Shown: positions 8,639 through 16,989 of the stretch, piece after piece | Layout of the letters: every line of letters begins with the position of its first letter | How positions within the stretch are numbered: the stretch's first letter is position 1 | Source of the DNA: Micrococcus lacusdianchii | GTDB taxonomy: Bacteria > Actinomycetota > Actinomycetes > Actinomycetales > Micrococcaceae | DNA: 64,000 nt | Direction of reading: 5' to 3' | NCBI RefSeq assembly: GCF_023155805.1 | Contig: NZ_JAKNUW010000006.1 | Span: forward strand, 1 to 64,000 | Translations under genes and position numbers: made by a program | Notes under the pieces: model-generated | Databases searched by the model: none | What the model saw: only the letters and a program-made list of their open reading frames with translations | What the model was told of the DNA's origin: nothing

Positions 8639-8804
8639 GGCGCCTCCTCCCGGTCCGACGGCGGTCTGCGGCGGGCCGGCGGCACGGGGCACGGCCGGGG
8701 GCTCGCACCGCGGCATCGCGGCCTCGGCCATCATGACCGGCCCGGCTGGGAGGATCCTGGGGTGCCGGCGGCGACCCGCGCGACCGCGCCCCGGGCCCGC
8801 TCCG

Positions 8805-8810
8805 TACACT
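8805..8810 (+). promoter_or_regulatory. Candidate -10 box, O-methyltransferase
   Basis: TACACT lies 57 bases before the ATG; the remaining 8639-8804 stretch contains no open frame resembling a sigma factor. Confidence 0.4.
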
Positions 8811-8867
8811 GGCGCCGACCCGGAGGGGACACCCATCCCCTCGCCCGCCCTACCCCCGGAGCCCCGC

Positions 8868-9518
8868 ATGAGCGCCCTGCACCCCCAGCCCACCGACAAG
8901 CACGCCGCCTGGGCGTGGGCGGAGACCCGCACGGCCGAGGACGAGGTGCTCCTGCGTGCCCGCGAGCGTTCCGCGGAGCAGGGCGTGCGCGCCGTCAGCG
9001 AGGGCACTGCGGCCCTGCTGACCGTCCTGGCGGCCACGCGCGCGCCGTCGGCGGTGGTGGAGATCGGCACGGGCGCAGGGGTCTCCGGCCTGGCGCTGAT
9101 GCGGGGCCTTCCCGAGCGGACCGTCCTGACCACGATGGACCCGGACGCGGAGGCGCAGCGGGCGGCCCGCGAGGCCTTCTCCGAGGCCCACCTGCCCTCG
9201 TCGCGGACGCGCATGATCGCGGGACGCTCCCGGCTGGTCCTGCCGCGCCTCACCGCCGACGCGTACGAGCTCGTGGTGGTGGACGGCGACCCCGCCTCCC
9301 GCCCGTTCGACGTCGAGCAGGCCGCACGCATGCTGGCCCCCGGGGGTCTGCTCGTGGTGGTGGACGCCCTGGACTCGGACCGCGTCCCGCGCGCGGCCGT
9401 GCGCGAGCCCTCCACGGTCTCCGCCCGCGCCGTGGACAAGCTGGTCCGTGAGGACGAGGCGTGGGTCTCAGCGGTGGTCCCCACGGGCACGGGCGTGCTG
9501 CTGGCCGTCCGCCGCTGA
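8868..9518 (+). CDS. SAM-dependent O-methyltransferase
   Basis: The 216-residue protein has the class I methyltransferase fold of the catechol/caffeoyl-CoA O-methyltransferase family: the SAM motif VVEIGTGAGVSGLALM, an acidic residue after it (TTMDPD), and the metal-site region VVDGD. Substrate unknown. The homologous gene (Rv1220c in Mycobacterium tuberculosis) lies divergently next to sigE, so this position is conserved although sigE itself is missing. Ends 33 bases before a strong terminator. Confidence 0.88.
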   Translation: MSALHPQPTDKHAAWAWAETRTAEDEVLLRARERSAEQGVRAVSEGTAALLTVLAATRAPSAVVEIGTGAGVSGLALMRGLPERTVLTTMDPDAEAQRAAREAFSEAHLPSSRTRMIAGRSRLVLPRLTADAYELVVVDGDPASRPFDVEQAARMLAPGGLLVVVDALDSDRVPRAAVREPSTVSARAVDKLVREDEAWVSAVVPTGTGVLLAVRR

Positions 9519-9550
9519 CCGGCGCCTCGGCGGGGCCCCTCCCCCGGACA

Positions 9551-9592
9551 CGCCGAGGCCCCGCACACCGGAGGGTGTGCGGGGCCTCGGCG
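9551..9592. terminator. Bidirectional terminator with an 18-bp perfect stem
   Basis: Arms 9551-9568 and 9575-9592 are perfectly complementary with the loop CGGAGG. It separates the convergent O-methyltransferase and DUF3117 genes. Confidence 0.9.
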
Positions 9593-9606
9593 TCAGGACG
9601 TGGGCG

Positions 9607-9777
9607 TCAGCCCTGGGTGACGCCCTCGAGGCACTGCTGGAGCTCCTTGGCCTCGTCGGCGTTGATCTCGAGGACGAGGCGTCCGCCGCCGTCGATCGGG
9701 ACACGCATGATGAGGCTGCGCCCCTCCTTGGTCACTTCCATGGGACCGTCCCCGGTGCGGGGCTTCATGGCGGCCAT
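9607..9777 (-). CDS. DUF3117 small protein
   Basis: The 56-residue protein beginning MAAMKPRTGDGPMEV and continuing with EGRSLIMRVPIDGGGRL matches the small DUF3117 family, nearly universal in actinobacteria. No function is established. The start is preceded by GAAGGGAAG and a roughly 100-base leader. Confidence 0.92.
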   Translation of the reverse strand: MAAMKPRTGDGPMEVTKEGRSLIMRVPIDGGGRLVLEINADEAKELQQCLEGVTQG

Positions 9778-9886
9778 CTGTGACTTCCCTTCTGATGGAG
9801 TTCCCGGCTGACACGTGCTGCGGGTGGCGCTCGCGTCGGTCTGACCGGCCCCCGTCCGCTGGACGCACGTGACCGGTCGCACATGC

Positions 9887-9892
9887 ATTTTA
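9887..9892 (-). promoter_or_regulatory. Candidate -10 box, DUF3117 gene
   Basis: TAAAAT on the minus strand is the most AT-rich hexamer in the region and overlaps the stop codon of the upstream DivIVA-like gene, giving an untranslated leader of about 100 bases. Confidence 0.4.
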
Positions 9893-10237
9893 TCCCGGAT
9901 CCGCCGCGGGCGTGCCACCGGCCCGCTCGGCGCCCGGCCGGCAGGCCAGCTCGGCCTCGAGCTCGGCGATGCGCTCCTCGTCCTCCGCGAGCGCCTCGCG
10001 CAGGCGCGCGAGCACGGCGTCCACCTGGTCCCGCTGGTATCCGGGGACGCTCGTGGCCAGCTGCACGCGGTCGACGTCGGCGGCACGGGGCCGGGGCGGC
10101 AGCAGGACGGGGTGTGCCGGCGCCTGCCCTGCCGGGTCGCCCGGAGCGAGGATGACGCGGCCGACGGCCACGGCCGCCAGAGCGGCGACGGCGACCACGA
10201 GGACGAGGACGGCGGCGATCCAGACGGGCGTGGTCAC
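9890..10237 (-). CDS. DivIVA-domain membrane protein
   Basis: The 115-residue protein has one N-terminal membrane helix (residues 5-29, WIAAVLVLVVAVAALAAVAVG), a short DivIVA-type motif (LATSVPGYQRDQVDAVLARL) and a coiled-coil end (EDEERIAELEAELA). Such proteins sit at curved membranes or the septum; its specific role is unknown. The GTG start overlaps the stop of the LOG gene by four bases (GTGA), so it is translationally coupled to it. Confidence 0.82.
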   Translation of the reverse strand: MTTPVWIAAVLVLVVAVAALAAVAVGRVILAPGDPAGQAPAHPVLLPPRPRAADVDRVQLATSVPGYQRDQVDAVLARLREALAEDEERIAELEAELACRPGAERAGGTPAADPG

Positions 10238-11037
10238 GCGCGTGGCTCCCCGCACGTGGCGCGGATGCGGTCCACGGCCTCCTGGGCGGTGTCCACCACG
10301 GTGAGCAGGTCCACGTCCTCGGGCGAGATCATCCCGCGGGCGGCGAGGGTGCCGCGGATCCAGTCCACGAGCGGGCCCCAGAACTCCCGGCCCACGAGCA
10401 CCACGGGGAAGCGCGTGACGGTGCCGGTCTGCACGAGGGTGAGCGCCTCGAACAGCTCGTCCAGCGTGCCGAACCCGCCGGGCAGCACCACGAACCCCTG
10501 GGCGTAGCGCAGGAACATGACCTTGCGTGCGAAGAAGTAGCGGAAGTCGACCCCGATGCCGACGTAGGGGTTCAGCCCCGTCTCGAACGGCAGCTCGATC
10601 CCCAGGCCCACCGAGACGCCCCCGGCCTCGTGCGCGCCGCGGTTGCCGGCCTCCATGGCGCCGGGGCCGCCGCCGGTGATGACGGCGTAGCCCGCCTCCA
10701 CGAGCAGGCGGCCGAGCTCGACGCCGAGCGCGTACTCCTGCGTGCCCTGCCCCGTGCGGGCGGAGCCGAACACCGAGACGGCGGGGCCGAGGTCCGCGAG
10801 GGTGCCGAACCCCTCGACGAACTCCGACTGGATGCGCAGCACGCGCCATGCGTCCGAGGTGGAGGAGGTGGACGGCACCCGGGCCTGGCCGGCGGGCGCC
10901 TCGCGGGCGTCCAGCAGCAGCTGGTCGAAGGTCGGGGCCGTGGCGGCGGGACCGGTCAGGACCTGCCCGCCGCGGTGCACGCGGCGGCGGTCGGCGCCGG
11001 CGGCCGGGGCGGGTGCGGCGGAGTCATCGGATGCCAT
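10234..11037 (-). CDS. LOG-family protein (TIGR00730, putative nucleoside 5'-monophosphate phosphoribohydrolase)
   Basis: The 267-residue protein carries the lysine-decarboxylase-like Rossmann fold and the diagnostic motifs [14 protein letters not shown] and [12 protein letters not shown]. Proteins of this family release the base from nucleoside monophosphates, including cytokinin precursors in plants and some actinobacteria; the true bacterial substrate is often unknown. The first 55 residues are an Ala/Arg-rich extension. A TAGGCT box six bases upstream fixes the start. Confidence 0.9.
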   Translation of the reverse strand: MASDDSAAPAPAAGADRRRVHRGGQVLTGPAATAPTFDQLLLDAREAPAGQARVPSTSSTSDAWRVLRIQSEFVEGFGTLADLGPAVSVFGSARTGQGTQEYALGVELGRLLVEAGYAVITGGGPGAMEAGNRGAHEAGGVSVGLGIELPFETGLNPYVGIGVDFRYFFARKVMFLRYAQGFVVLPGGFGTLDELFEALTLVQTGTVTRFPVVLVGREFWGPLVDWIRGTLAARGMISPEDVDLLTVVDTAQEAVDRIRATCGEPRA

Positions 11038-11043
11038 GCGCCC

Positions 11044-11049
11044 AGCCTA
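11044..11049 (-). promoter_or_regulatory. -10 box of a leaderless promoter, LOG gene
   Basis: TAGGCT on the minus strand ends six bases before the ATG at 11037. Confidence 0.6.
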
Positions 11050-11116
11050 GGCGAGGGGGTGCACGGCCGGGGCCGACGCACCCGCGCGTCGGAAGGTCAC
11101 GGGCGCGGCCCTGCGC

Positions 11117-11122
11117 TATGCT
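11117..11122 (+). promoter_or_regulatory. -10 box of a leaderless promoter, gluABCD
   Basis: TATGCT ends seven bases before the ATG at 11130. Confidence 0.6.
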
Positions 11123-11129
11123 CCCCGGC

Positions 11130-11936
11130 ATGACGCAGACCACATCCCCCGGTGGAACGGGCCACTCCGGCCCGGCCGCCGCCCCGGCCGGCGCCGACGC
11201 CCTCATCCGCCTGGAGCACGTCAACAAGCACTTCGGCGACTTCCACGCCCTGAAGGACATCGACCTGGCGGTCCCGCGCGGCCAGGTGGCGATCGTGCTC
11301 GGCCCCTCGGGCTCCGGCAAGTCCACCCTGTGCCGCACCATCAACCGACTCGAGACGATCGACGACGACGGGGGCCGGATCCTCATCGGCGGCGTCCCGC
11401 TGCCGGCCGAGGGCCGCGCGCTCGCCCGTCTGCGCGCCGACGTGGGCATGGTGTTCCAGTCGTTCAACCTGTTCGCCCACAAATCCGTCCTGGAGAACGT
11501 CACCCTGGGCCCCATCCGCGTCAAGGGCAAGCCCAAGGCGGAGGCCGAGCGACACGCCATGGAGCTGCTGGATCGGGTGGGCGTGGCCCATCAGGCCAAG
11601 AAGATGCCGGCCCAGCTCTCCGGAGGCCAGCAGCAGCGCGTGGCGATCGCCCGGGCCCTCGCCATGGAGCCCGAGGCCCTGCTGTTCGACGAGCCCACGT
11701 CCGCACTGGACCCCGAGATGGTCCAGGAGGTCCTCGACGTCATGGTGGGCCTCGCCAGGGAGGGGATGACCATGGTGGTCGTCACTCACGAGATGGGCTT
11801 CGCCCGCAAGGCCGGAGACCGCGTCATCTTCATGGCCGACGGCGAGATCCTCGAGGACACCGATCCGGAGTCCTTCTTCACGAACCCCCAGCACGAGCGC
11901 GCCCGGGACTTCCTGGGCAAGATCCTCGTCCACTGA
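11130..11936 (+). CDS. gluA: Glutamate-type amino-acid ABC importer, ATP-binding subunit
   Basis: The 268-residue ATPase has Walker [12 protein letters not shown]-loop VFQSFNLF, signature LSGGQQQR, Walker [13 protein letters not shown] and the switch histidine THEMG, typical of polar amino-acid importers (GluA, GlnQ). It drives uptake through GluC and GluD. The gene order ATPase, binding protein, permease, permease is that of corynebacterial gluABCD. The start at 11130 is supported by a leaderless promoter; an ATG at 11118 lies inside the -10 box and is rejected. Confidence 0.95.
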   Translation: MTQTTSPGGTGHSGPAAAPAGADALIRLEHVNKHFGDFHALKDIDLAVPRGQVAIVLGPSGSGKSTLCRTINRLETIDDDGGRILIGGVPLPAEGRALARLRADVGMVFQSFNLFAHKSVLENVTLGPIRVKGKPKAEAERHAMELLDRVGVAHQAKKMPAQLSGGQQQRVAIARALAMEPEALLFDEPTSALDPEMVQEVLDVMVGLAREGMTMVVVTHEMGFARKAGDRVIFMADGEILEDTDPESFFTNPQHERARDFLGKILVH

Positions 11937-11995
11937 CGTCCCCGACCCCCAGCGGTCCGCCGCGCCCCCACCCACCGCGTCCTCAGGAGCACCCC

Positions 11996-12886
11996 ATGAT
12001 CCGCTCGAAGTTCCTCTCCGTGACCGCCGCCGCCGCCGCCGCGGCACTGTCCCTCTCCGCCTGCTCGCCGTCCTCCTCGGGCGGGGCGGGCGAGTCCTCC
12101 GCCGCCGGCGGCGCCTCCGGCAGCTCCCAGGCCGGCGGCGGGGACACCCTGCGCATCGGCATCAAGTACGACCAGCCGGGCCTCGGCTACCGCCAGGGCG
12201 AGGCCCAGCCCACCGGCTTCGACACGGACGTGGCCCGCTACGTCGCCGAGAAGATGGGCGTGGCCGAGGACGACATCACCTGGGTCCAGACCCCGTCCGC
12301 GAACCGCGAGAACGCCCTGGAGAACGGCGAAGTGGACATGATCTTCGCGACCTACTCCATCACCGACGCGCGCAAGGAGCGCGTGGACTTCGCCGGCCCG
12401 TATTTCGTGGCCGGCCAGGACCTCCTGGTCCGCGCGGACGACACCTCCATCACCGGCCCCGAGTCCCTCGACGGCAAGAACCTGTGCTCGGTCACGGGCT
12501 CCACGTCCGCCCAGAAGATCAAGGACCAGTTCGCCTCCGGCGTGAACCTCGTGGAGCAGGGCGGCTACGCCGAGTGCGTGACCTACCTCGAGTCCGGCCA
12601 GGTCGACGCCGTCACCACGGATGACATCATCCTCGCGGGCCTCGCGGCGACCGACGCCAACCAGGGCAAGTTCAAGGTGGTCGGCAACACCTTCACCACC
12701 GAGCGCTACGGCGTCGGCATCCCGAAGGGGTCCGACTCGTGCGAGGAGATCAACGAGGCGATCACCGAGATGAAGGAGTCCGGCGAGTGGGAGAAGGCCC
12801 TCCAGGCCAACACCGAGGGCACCGGCTACGAGTACAGCGAGGAGCTGAACTCCGGCGACGACGCCGAGCTCGAGTCCTGCTCCTGA
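11996..12886 (+). CDS. gluB: Glutamate-type ABC importer substrate-binding lipoprotein
   Basis: The 296-residue protein has a lipoprotein signal peptide ending in the lipobox LSAC (cysteine near residue 22), a Ser/Gly-rich linker and a periplasmic-binding-protein type 2 fold (GFDTDVARYVAEKMG, DMIFATYSITDARKERVDF), as in GluB/GlnH. It captures the amino acid outside the membrane. CAGGAGC precedes the start. A strong hairpin after the gene probably keeps its transcript more abundant than those of the permeases. Confidence 0.95.
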   Translation: MIRSKFLSVTAAAAAAALSLSACSPSSSGGAGESSAAGGASGSSQAGGGDTLRIGIKYDQPGLGYRQGEAQPTGFDTDVARYVAEKMGVAEDDITWVQTPSANRENALENGEVDMIFATYSITDARKERVDFAGPYFVAGQDLLVRADDTSITGPESLDGKNLCSVTGSTSAQKIKDQFASGVNLVEQGGYAECVTYLESGQVDAVTTDDIILAGLAATDANQGKFKVVGNTFTTERYGVGIPKGSDSCEEINEAITEMKESGEWEKALQANTEGTGYEYSEELNSGDDAELESCS

Positions 12887-12910
12887 CCCGCCCCGTCCTC
12901 GACTCACCTC

Positions 12911-12955
12911 CGCCGGCGGCGGCGTCCCCGCGAGGGGATGCCGCCGCCGCGGCGG
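12911..12955 (+). terminator. Intra-operon hairpin between gluB and gluC
   Basis: A long GC stem (CCGGCGGCGGC on the left, GCCGCCGCCGC on the right) is capped by CCCC/GGGG pairing with a GCGA-type loop. Such hairpins after binding-protein genes commonly stop part of the transcription or protect the upstream mRNA end. Confidence 0.7.
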
Positions 12956-12988
12956 TGACGACGCGTCCCACCGACCATCGGAAATGAC

Positions 12989-13669
12989 ATGGAATCCCTC
13001 TCCACCCTCATGGAGCAGTACGGCACCCAGGTGCCGGCGGCGTTCTGGACGAACATCCGCCTGGCCCTGCTGGCCACGCTGGGCTCGTTCGCCCTGGGCG
13101 TCCTGCTGGCCCTGTGCCGCATCTCCCCCGTGGCGTCCCTGCGGGCCCTCGGCACCGGCTACGTGCACGTCGTGCGCAACACTCCCCTGACCATCCTCAT
13201 GCTGCTCGGCGTGCTCGCGGTGTGGGGGCAGCTCAAGATCACCTTCGCCCCGGACTTCCACCTCAACTTCTTCATCTACGCCGTGATCGCCCTCTCGCTG
13301 TACCACGCGGCGTTCATGTGCGAGGCCATCCGCTCCGGCGTCAACACGGTGCCCCTCGGCCAGGCGGAGGCCGCGCGCGCGATCGGTCTGGGCTTCCTGC
13401 CGGCCGCCCGGTTGGTGATCCTCCCGCAGGCGCTGCGCGGTGCCATCACGCCCCTGGGGAACACCGTGATCGCGCTGACCAAGAACACCACCGTGGCGGC
13501 CGCCGCGTCGGTGGCCGAGGCCTCCGGACTGATGAAGACCATGATCGAGTTCCGCCCCGACGTGATGGTGGCGATCTTCCTGACCTTCGCGATCGGCTTC
13601 TGCCTGATCGTCATCCCGATCGGCCTGCTCACCACGTGGGCCTCCGACAAGTGGGCGGTGGCCCGATGA
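12989..13669 (+). CDS. gluC: Glutamate-type ABC importer permease 1
   Basis: The 226-residue membrane protein has about five helices and the HisM/GlnP permease family features, including the EAA loop (GQAEAARAIGLGFLPAARLVILPQ) that contacts the ATPase. The start ATG 12989 has only a weak upstream purine stretch. It ends in a four-base overlap with gluD. Confidence 0.93.
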   Translation: MESLSTLMEQYGTQVPAAFWTNIRLALLATLGSFALGVLLALCRISPVASLRALGTGYVHVVRNTPLTILMLLGVLAVWGQLKITFAPDFHLNFFIYAVIALSLYHAAFMCEAIRSGVNTVPLGQAEAARAIGLGFLPAARLVILPQALRGAITPLGNTVIALTKNTTVAAAASVAEASGLMKTMIEFRPDVMVAIFLTFAIGFCLIVIPIGLLTTWASDKWAVAR

Positions 13670-14541
13670 GCGCGTCCGTGCTGTTCGACGCCCCGGGCCC
13701 CGCGGCCCGCCGGCGCATCCTGATCGCCAACCTCGTGGCCGCCGTCGTCGTGCTGGCCGTGGCGGTGCCCGTGCTCCTGCGCCTGCAGGAGCGCGGCCAG
13801 CTCGAGCCCCGGCGGTGGACCGCCGCCCTGGACGCCTCCGCGTGGTCGGACTACTACCTGCCCGGTCTGCAGTTCACCCTGCAGTCCGCGGGCATCGCGG
13901 TGGTCACCTCCGTGGTGTTCGGCCTGGTGTTCGGGTTCCTGCGGCTCGCGCCGCTCGCGCCGGTCCGAGCCGTGGCGGCCGTGATCGTGGAGTTCCTCCG
14001 CGCCGTGCCCGTGCTGATCATGATGGTGTTCTTCTACCAGGCGTTCGCCCTGGCCTCCCGCAGCGGGGTGATCAACGCCGCGGACAGCCCGTACTACGCC
14101 GTGATCGCCGCCCTGACGCTCTACAACGGCGCGGTCATCGCGGAGCTCGTGCGCTCCGGCGTCCGCTCCCTGCCCAAGGGGCAACGCGAGGCGGCGGCGG
14201 CGATCGGCATGACGCCGAACCAGTCGCTGCGCCTCGTGGAGGTCCCGCAGGCGCTCGTTGCCATGCTCCCCTCGCTGCTGAGCCAGTTCGTGGTGATCCT
14301 GAAGGACTCGGCCCTGGGCTACCTGATCGGGTTCTTCGAACTCCTGCAGTACGCCCGCCAGCTCGGCTCCGGACAGGGCAACATCCTGCAGACCCTCGTG
14401 GTGGCGGCTGCCATCTTCATCGTGATCAACCTGATCCTGACGTCCGTGGCGACCCTGCTCTCCCGGCGCCTGTCCTCCCGGACGGCGGGCCGCACGACAG
14501 CGCCGACCGGCCCCGACGGCGTGCGGGCCGCCTCCGCCTGA
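13666..14541 (+). CDS. gluD: Glutamate-type ABC importer permease 2
   Basis: The 291-residue permease has an N-terminal helix (ILIANLVAAVVVLAVAVPVLL), a periplasmic segment and four to five further helices, with the EAA loop KGQREAAAAIGMTPNQSLRL. It pairs with GluC to form the channel. The start overlaps the gluC stop (ATGA). A terminator follows at 14563. Confidence 0.93.
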   Translation: MSASVLFDAPGPAARRRILIANLVAAVVVLAVAVPVLLRLQERGQLEPRRWTAALDASAWSDYYLPGLQFTLQSAGIAVVTSVVFGLVFGFLRLAPLAPVRAVAAVIVEFLRAVPVLIMMVFFYQAFALASRSGVINAADSPYYAVIAALTLYNGAVIAELVRSGVRSLPKGQREAAAAIGMTPNQSLRLVEVPQALVAMLPSLLSQFVVILKDSALGYLIGFFELLQYARQLGSGQGNILQTLVVAAAIFIVINLILTSVATLLSRRLSSRTAGRTTAPTGPDGVRAASA

Positions 14542-14562
14542 TCCCGGGGCGTCCGGCACACA

Positions 14563-14606
14563 CGAGAGCCCGCCGTCCCCGCACGTCCGGGGCCGGCGGG
14601 CTCTCG
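14563..14606. terminator. Bidirectional terminator between gluD and dapE
   Basis: Arms of 13 bases (14563-14575 and 14594-14606) are perfect and an inner CCCCG/CGGGG pairing extends the stem. Confidence 0.85.
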
Positions 14607-14612
14607 CCTCCC

Positions 14613-15752
14613 TCAGCCGTGCAGCCAGGCGCGCAGGGCGTCCCGGCAGGCCTCGACGGCGGCCCGCGTCACGTGCTCGTCGTCGGTGTGGGCCAGCAGC
14701 GCGTCACCCGGGCCGAAGTTCACCGCGGGGACGCCGATCGCGGAGAACCGCGCCACGTCCGTCCAGCCGTACTTGGGCTGCGGCTCCCCGCCCACCGCCG
14801 CCACGAAGCCCGCGGCCGCCGGGCGGTCCAGGCCCGGCCGCGCGGCGGCGGAGGCGTCCGTGACCTCCACCTGCGCCTCCCAGTCCACCCCGGCGGCGGC
14901 GAAGACCTCGCGCACGTGGGCGTGGGCCTCCTCGAGCGTCTTGTCCGGGGCGAACCGGTAGTTGACGTCCACGGCGGCGGAGTCCGGGATGACGTTGCCT
15001 GCCACGCCGCCGGACACGCGGATCGCGTTCAGGCCCTCGCGGTAGTCCAGTCCCTCGACCGTCACCGTGGCCGGCTCGTAGCGGGACAGGGCCGTCAGGA
15101 GCCCGCCGAGCTTGTGGATCGCGTTGTCGCCGCGCCACGCGCGGCCGGAGTGGGCGGCGACCCCGGAGAACGTCACCCGGTAGCGGCACGTGCCGTTGCA
15201 CCCGCCCTCCACGACACCGTCCGTGGGTTCGAGCAGCACCGCGAAGTCCGCCTCGAGCAGGTCGGGCGCCTCGCGTGCCACGCGGCCCAGGCCCGACTTC
15301 TCGGACTCGACCTCCTCATGGTCGTAGAACACCCAGGTGACGTCGTGCGCCGGGCGCGGGCCGGCGTCGTGTCCGAAGAGCCCCGCCAGAGCCAGCTGGA
15401 CGGCCACGCCGGACTTCATGTCCACGGCGCCGCGGCCGTACAGCACCTCCCCGTCCCACGTGCCGGGGACGGTGCCGCGCGAGCCGGGCACGCTCGGCAG
15501 CGGGACGGTGTCCAGGTGCCCGGCCAGCACGACGCGCGAGCCCAGGCCCAGATCCGTGCGGGCCACCACGGCGTCCCCGAAGCGGCGGACCGTCAGCCGG
15601 TCCAACGGCGTCAGGGCGGCCTCCACGGCGTCGGCGAGCGGGCCCTCCTCGTCCGAGACGGAGCGGATGTCCAGCAGGTGCGCCGTCAGCGCGGCGACGT
15701 CCAGCTCCGGGTCGGCGAGGTCGGGCAGGGCGGGGGCGGCGTCGTCGGTCAT
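14613..15752 (-). CDS. dapE: Succinyl-diaminopimelate desuccinylase
   Basis: The 379-residue M20 metallopeptidase hydrolyses N-succinyl-LL-diaminopimelate in the succinylase branch of lysine and peptidoglycan synthesis. Zinc-site motifs are AGHLDTVP, GRGAVDMKSG, the catalytic DHEEVESEKSGLG and LEPTDG; a late histidine is in LLAHTDDEHV. It is divergent from dapD, and dapC is also in the window. ATG 15752 is chosen over 15761 because a TAGGAT box ends seven bases before it. Confidence 0.95.
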   Translation of the reverse strand: MTDDAAPALPDLADPELDVAALTAHLLDIRSVSDEEGPLADAVEAALTPLDRLTVRRFGDAVVARTDLGLGSRVVLAGHLDTVPLPSVPGSRGTVPGTWDGEVLYGRGAVDMKSGVAVQLALAGLFGHDAGPRPAHDVTWVFYDHEEVESEKSGLGRVAREAPDLLEADFAVLLEPTDGVVEGGCNGTCRYRVTFSGVAAHSGRAWRGDNAIHKLGGLLTALSRYEPATVTVEGLDYREGLNAIRVSGGVAGNVIPDSAAVDVNYRFAPDKTLEEAHAHVREVFAAAGVDWEAQVEVTDASAAARPGLDRPAAAGFVAAVGGEPQPKYGWTDVARFSAIGVPAVNFGPGDALLAHTDDEHVTRAAVEACRDALRAWLHG

Positions 15753-15759
15753 GGCGTCC

Positions 15760-15765
15760 ATCCTA
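15760..15765 (-). promoter_or_regulatory. -10 box of a leaderless promoter, dapE
   Basis: TAGGAT on the minus strand ends seven bases before the ATG at 15752. Confidence 0.55.
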
Positions 15766-15809
15766 CGGACGGGGTCTGCGCGCCCCCGGGACCCCGACCG
15801 CGGCGTCGG

Positions 15810-15815
15810 TAGGCT
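15810..15815 (+). promoter_or_regulatory. -10 box of a leaderless promoter, dapD
   Basis: TAGGCT ends seven bases before the ATG at 15823; only 44 bases separate it from the opposing dapE -10 box. Confidence 0.6.
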
Positions 15816-15822
15816 GACAGGC

Positions 15823-16785
15823 ATGACCGATCCCTCCCAGAACACCAGCACCCGCCTCGTCTCCGGCCATGGCCTGGCCACCCGCGCCGCCGACGGCGCC
15901 GTCCTGGACGTGTGGTTCCCGGCGCCCGTGGCCGGTCCCCTGGCCTCCGCGGACGCGTCCCTCGCCGAGACCCTGCGCGGCCTCGCCACCGACGACGCCG
16001 ACCGCGGCACCGCCCAGGAGGTCGTCGAGGTCGAGGCCGATCTCGACGCCGCCCCCGCCTCCGCCGAGGACGCCTGGCTACGCCTGCACGCCCTGTCCCA
16101 CCGCCTGGTCCGCCCGAACGAGCTCAACCTGGACGGCGTCTTCGGCCTGCTCACCAACGTGGTGTGGACCAACGTCGGCCCCTGCGCCGTCGAGGGCTTC
16201 GAGCTGACCCGCGCGAAGCTGCGCGCCCGCGGGACGGTGAACGTGTACGGCGTGGACAAGTTCCCCCGCATGACCGACTACGTGGTCCCTTCGGGCGTGC
16301 GCATCGGCGACGCCGACCGCGTGCGCCTCGGCGCCCACCTGGCCGAGGGCACCACCGTGATGCACGAGGGGTTCGTGAACTTCAACGCCGGCACCCTGGG
16401 CACCTCCATGGTCGAGGGGCGCATCTCCGCGGGCGTGGTGGTGGGCGACGGCTCCGACCTCGGCGGCGGCGTCTCCATCATGGGCACCCTGTCCGGCGGC
16501 GGGAAGCAGCGGGTGGAGATCGGTGAGCACGTGCTGCTCGGCGCGAACTCCGGCGTCGGCATCTCGATCGGGGACGACTCCGTGGTGGAGGCCGGCCTCT
16601 ACGTGACCGCCGGCACCCTGGTGACCGTGGTCCGCCCGGGCGAGGACTCCCGCACCGTCAAGGCCGTGGAGCTCTCCGGCGTGCCGAACCTGCTGTTCCG
16701 CCGCAACTCGGCGACCGGTGCGGTGGAGGCCCTCCCCCGCGGCGGCCGCACCGTGGAGCTGAACGCGGCGCTGCACGCCAACTGA
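15823..16785 (+). CDS. dapD: Tetrahydrodipicolinate N-succinyltransferase
   Basis: The 320-residue enzyme transfers succinyl from succinyl-CoA to tetrahydrodipicolinate, the step before DapC and DapE. The C-terminal half shows the left-handed beta-helix hexapeptide pattern (VRLGAHLAEGTTVMHEGFVN, IGEHVLLGANSGVGI) of the actinobacterial DapD type. The N-terminal third is the actinobacterial extension. It is divergent from dapE. Confidence 0.95.
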   Translation: MTDPSQNTSTRLVSGHGLATRAADGAVLDVWFPAPVAGPLASADASLAETLRGLATDDADRGTAQEVVEVEADLDAAPASAEDAWLRLHALSHRLVRPNELNLDGVFGLLTNVVWTNVGPCAVEGFELTRAKLRARGTVNVYGVDKFPRMTDYVVPSGVRIGDADRVRLGAHLAEGTTVMHEGFVNFNAGTLGTSMVEGRISAGVVVGDGSDLGGGVSIMGTLSGGGKQRVEIGEHVLLGANSGVGISIGDDSVVEAGLYVTAGTLVTVVRPGEDSRTVKAVELSGVPNLLFRRNSATGAVEALPRGGRTVELNAALHAN

Positions 16786-16815
16786 GCCGGAGCGCCCCGC
16801 CACGGCCCGTGTTTC

Positions 16816-16866
16816 GGGGGCGATACCCGGCGTCGTTCCTTCAGAACCGAGCCAGGTATCGCCCCC
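16816..16866. repeat. Palindrome A, upstream of the nuclease-like gene
   Basis: Perfect 12-base arms GGGGGCGATACC (16816-16827) and its complement (16855-16866) enclose an imperfect inner stem with the loop CTTCA. The arms match those of palindrome B (18038-18088) at 11 of 12 positions. It may end dapD transcription, but the sequence likeness to B is not expected of unrelated terminators. Confidence 0.75.
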
Positions 16867-16989
16867 ATTGCGCGGGGGGCGGACGGACCCCGGGAGGCCG
16901 GTCCTGCACAGGCCACCGTCGCCCGCTCGTCCTCCACCGACGGGGGCGCCGTCCACCCGCAGCGCGCCCGAGCGCACTTGGCTGGGGCC

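Noticed and set aside
8639-8867. A hidden or broken sigma factor gene
   Set aside because: I read all six frames of the 229 bases and saw no sigma region 2 or 4 motif; the stretch is a divergent promoter region.
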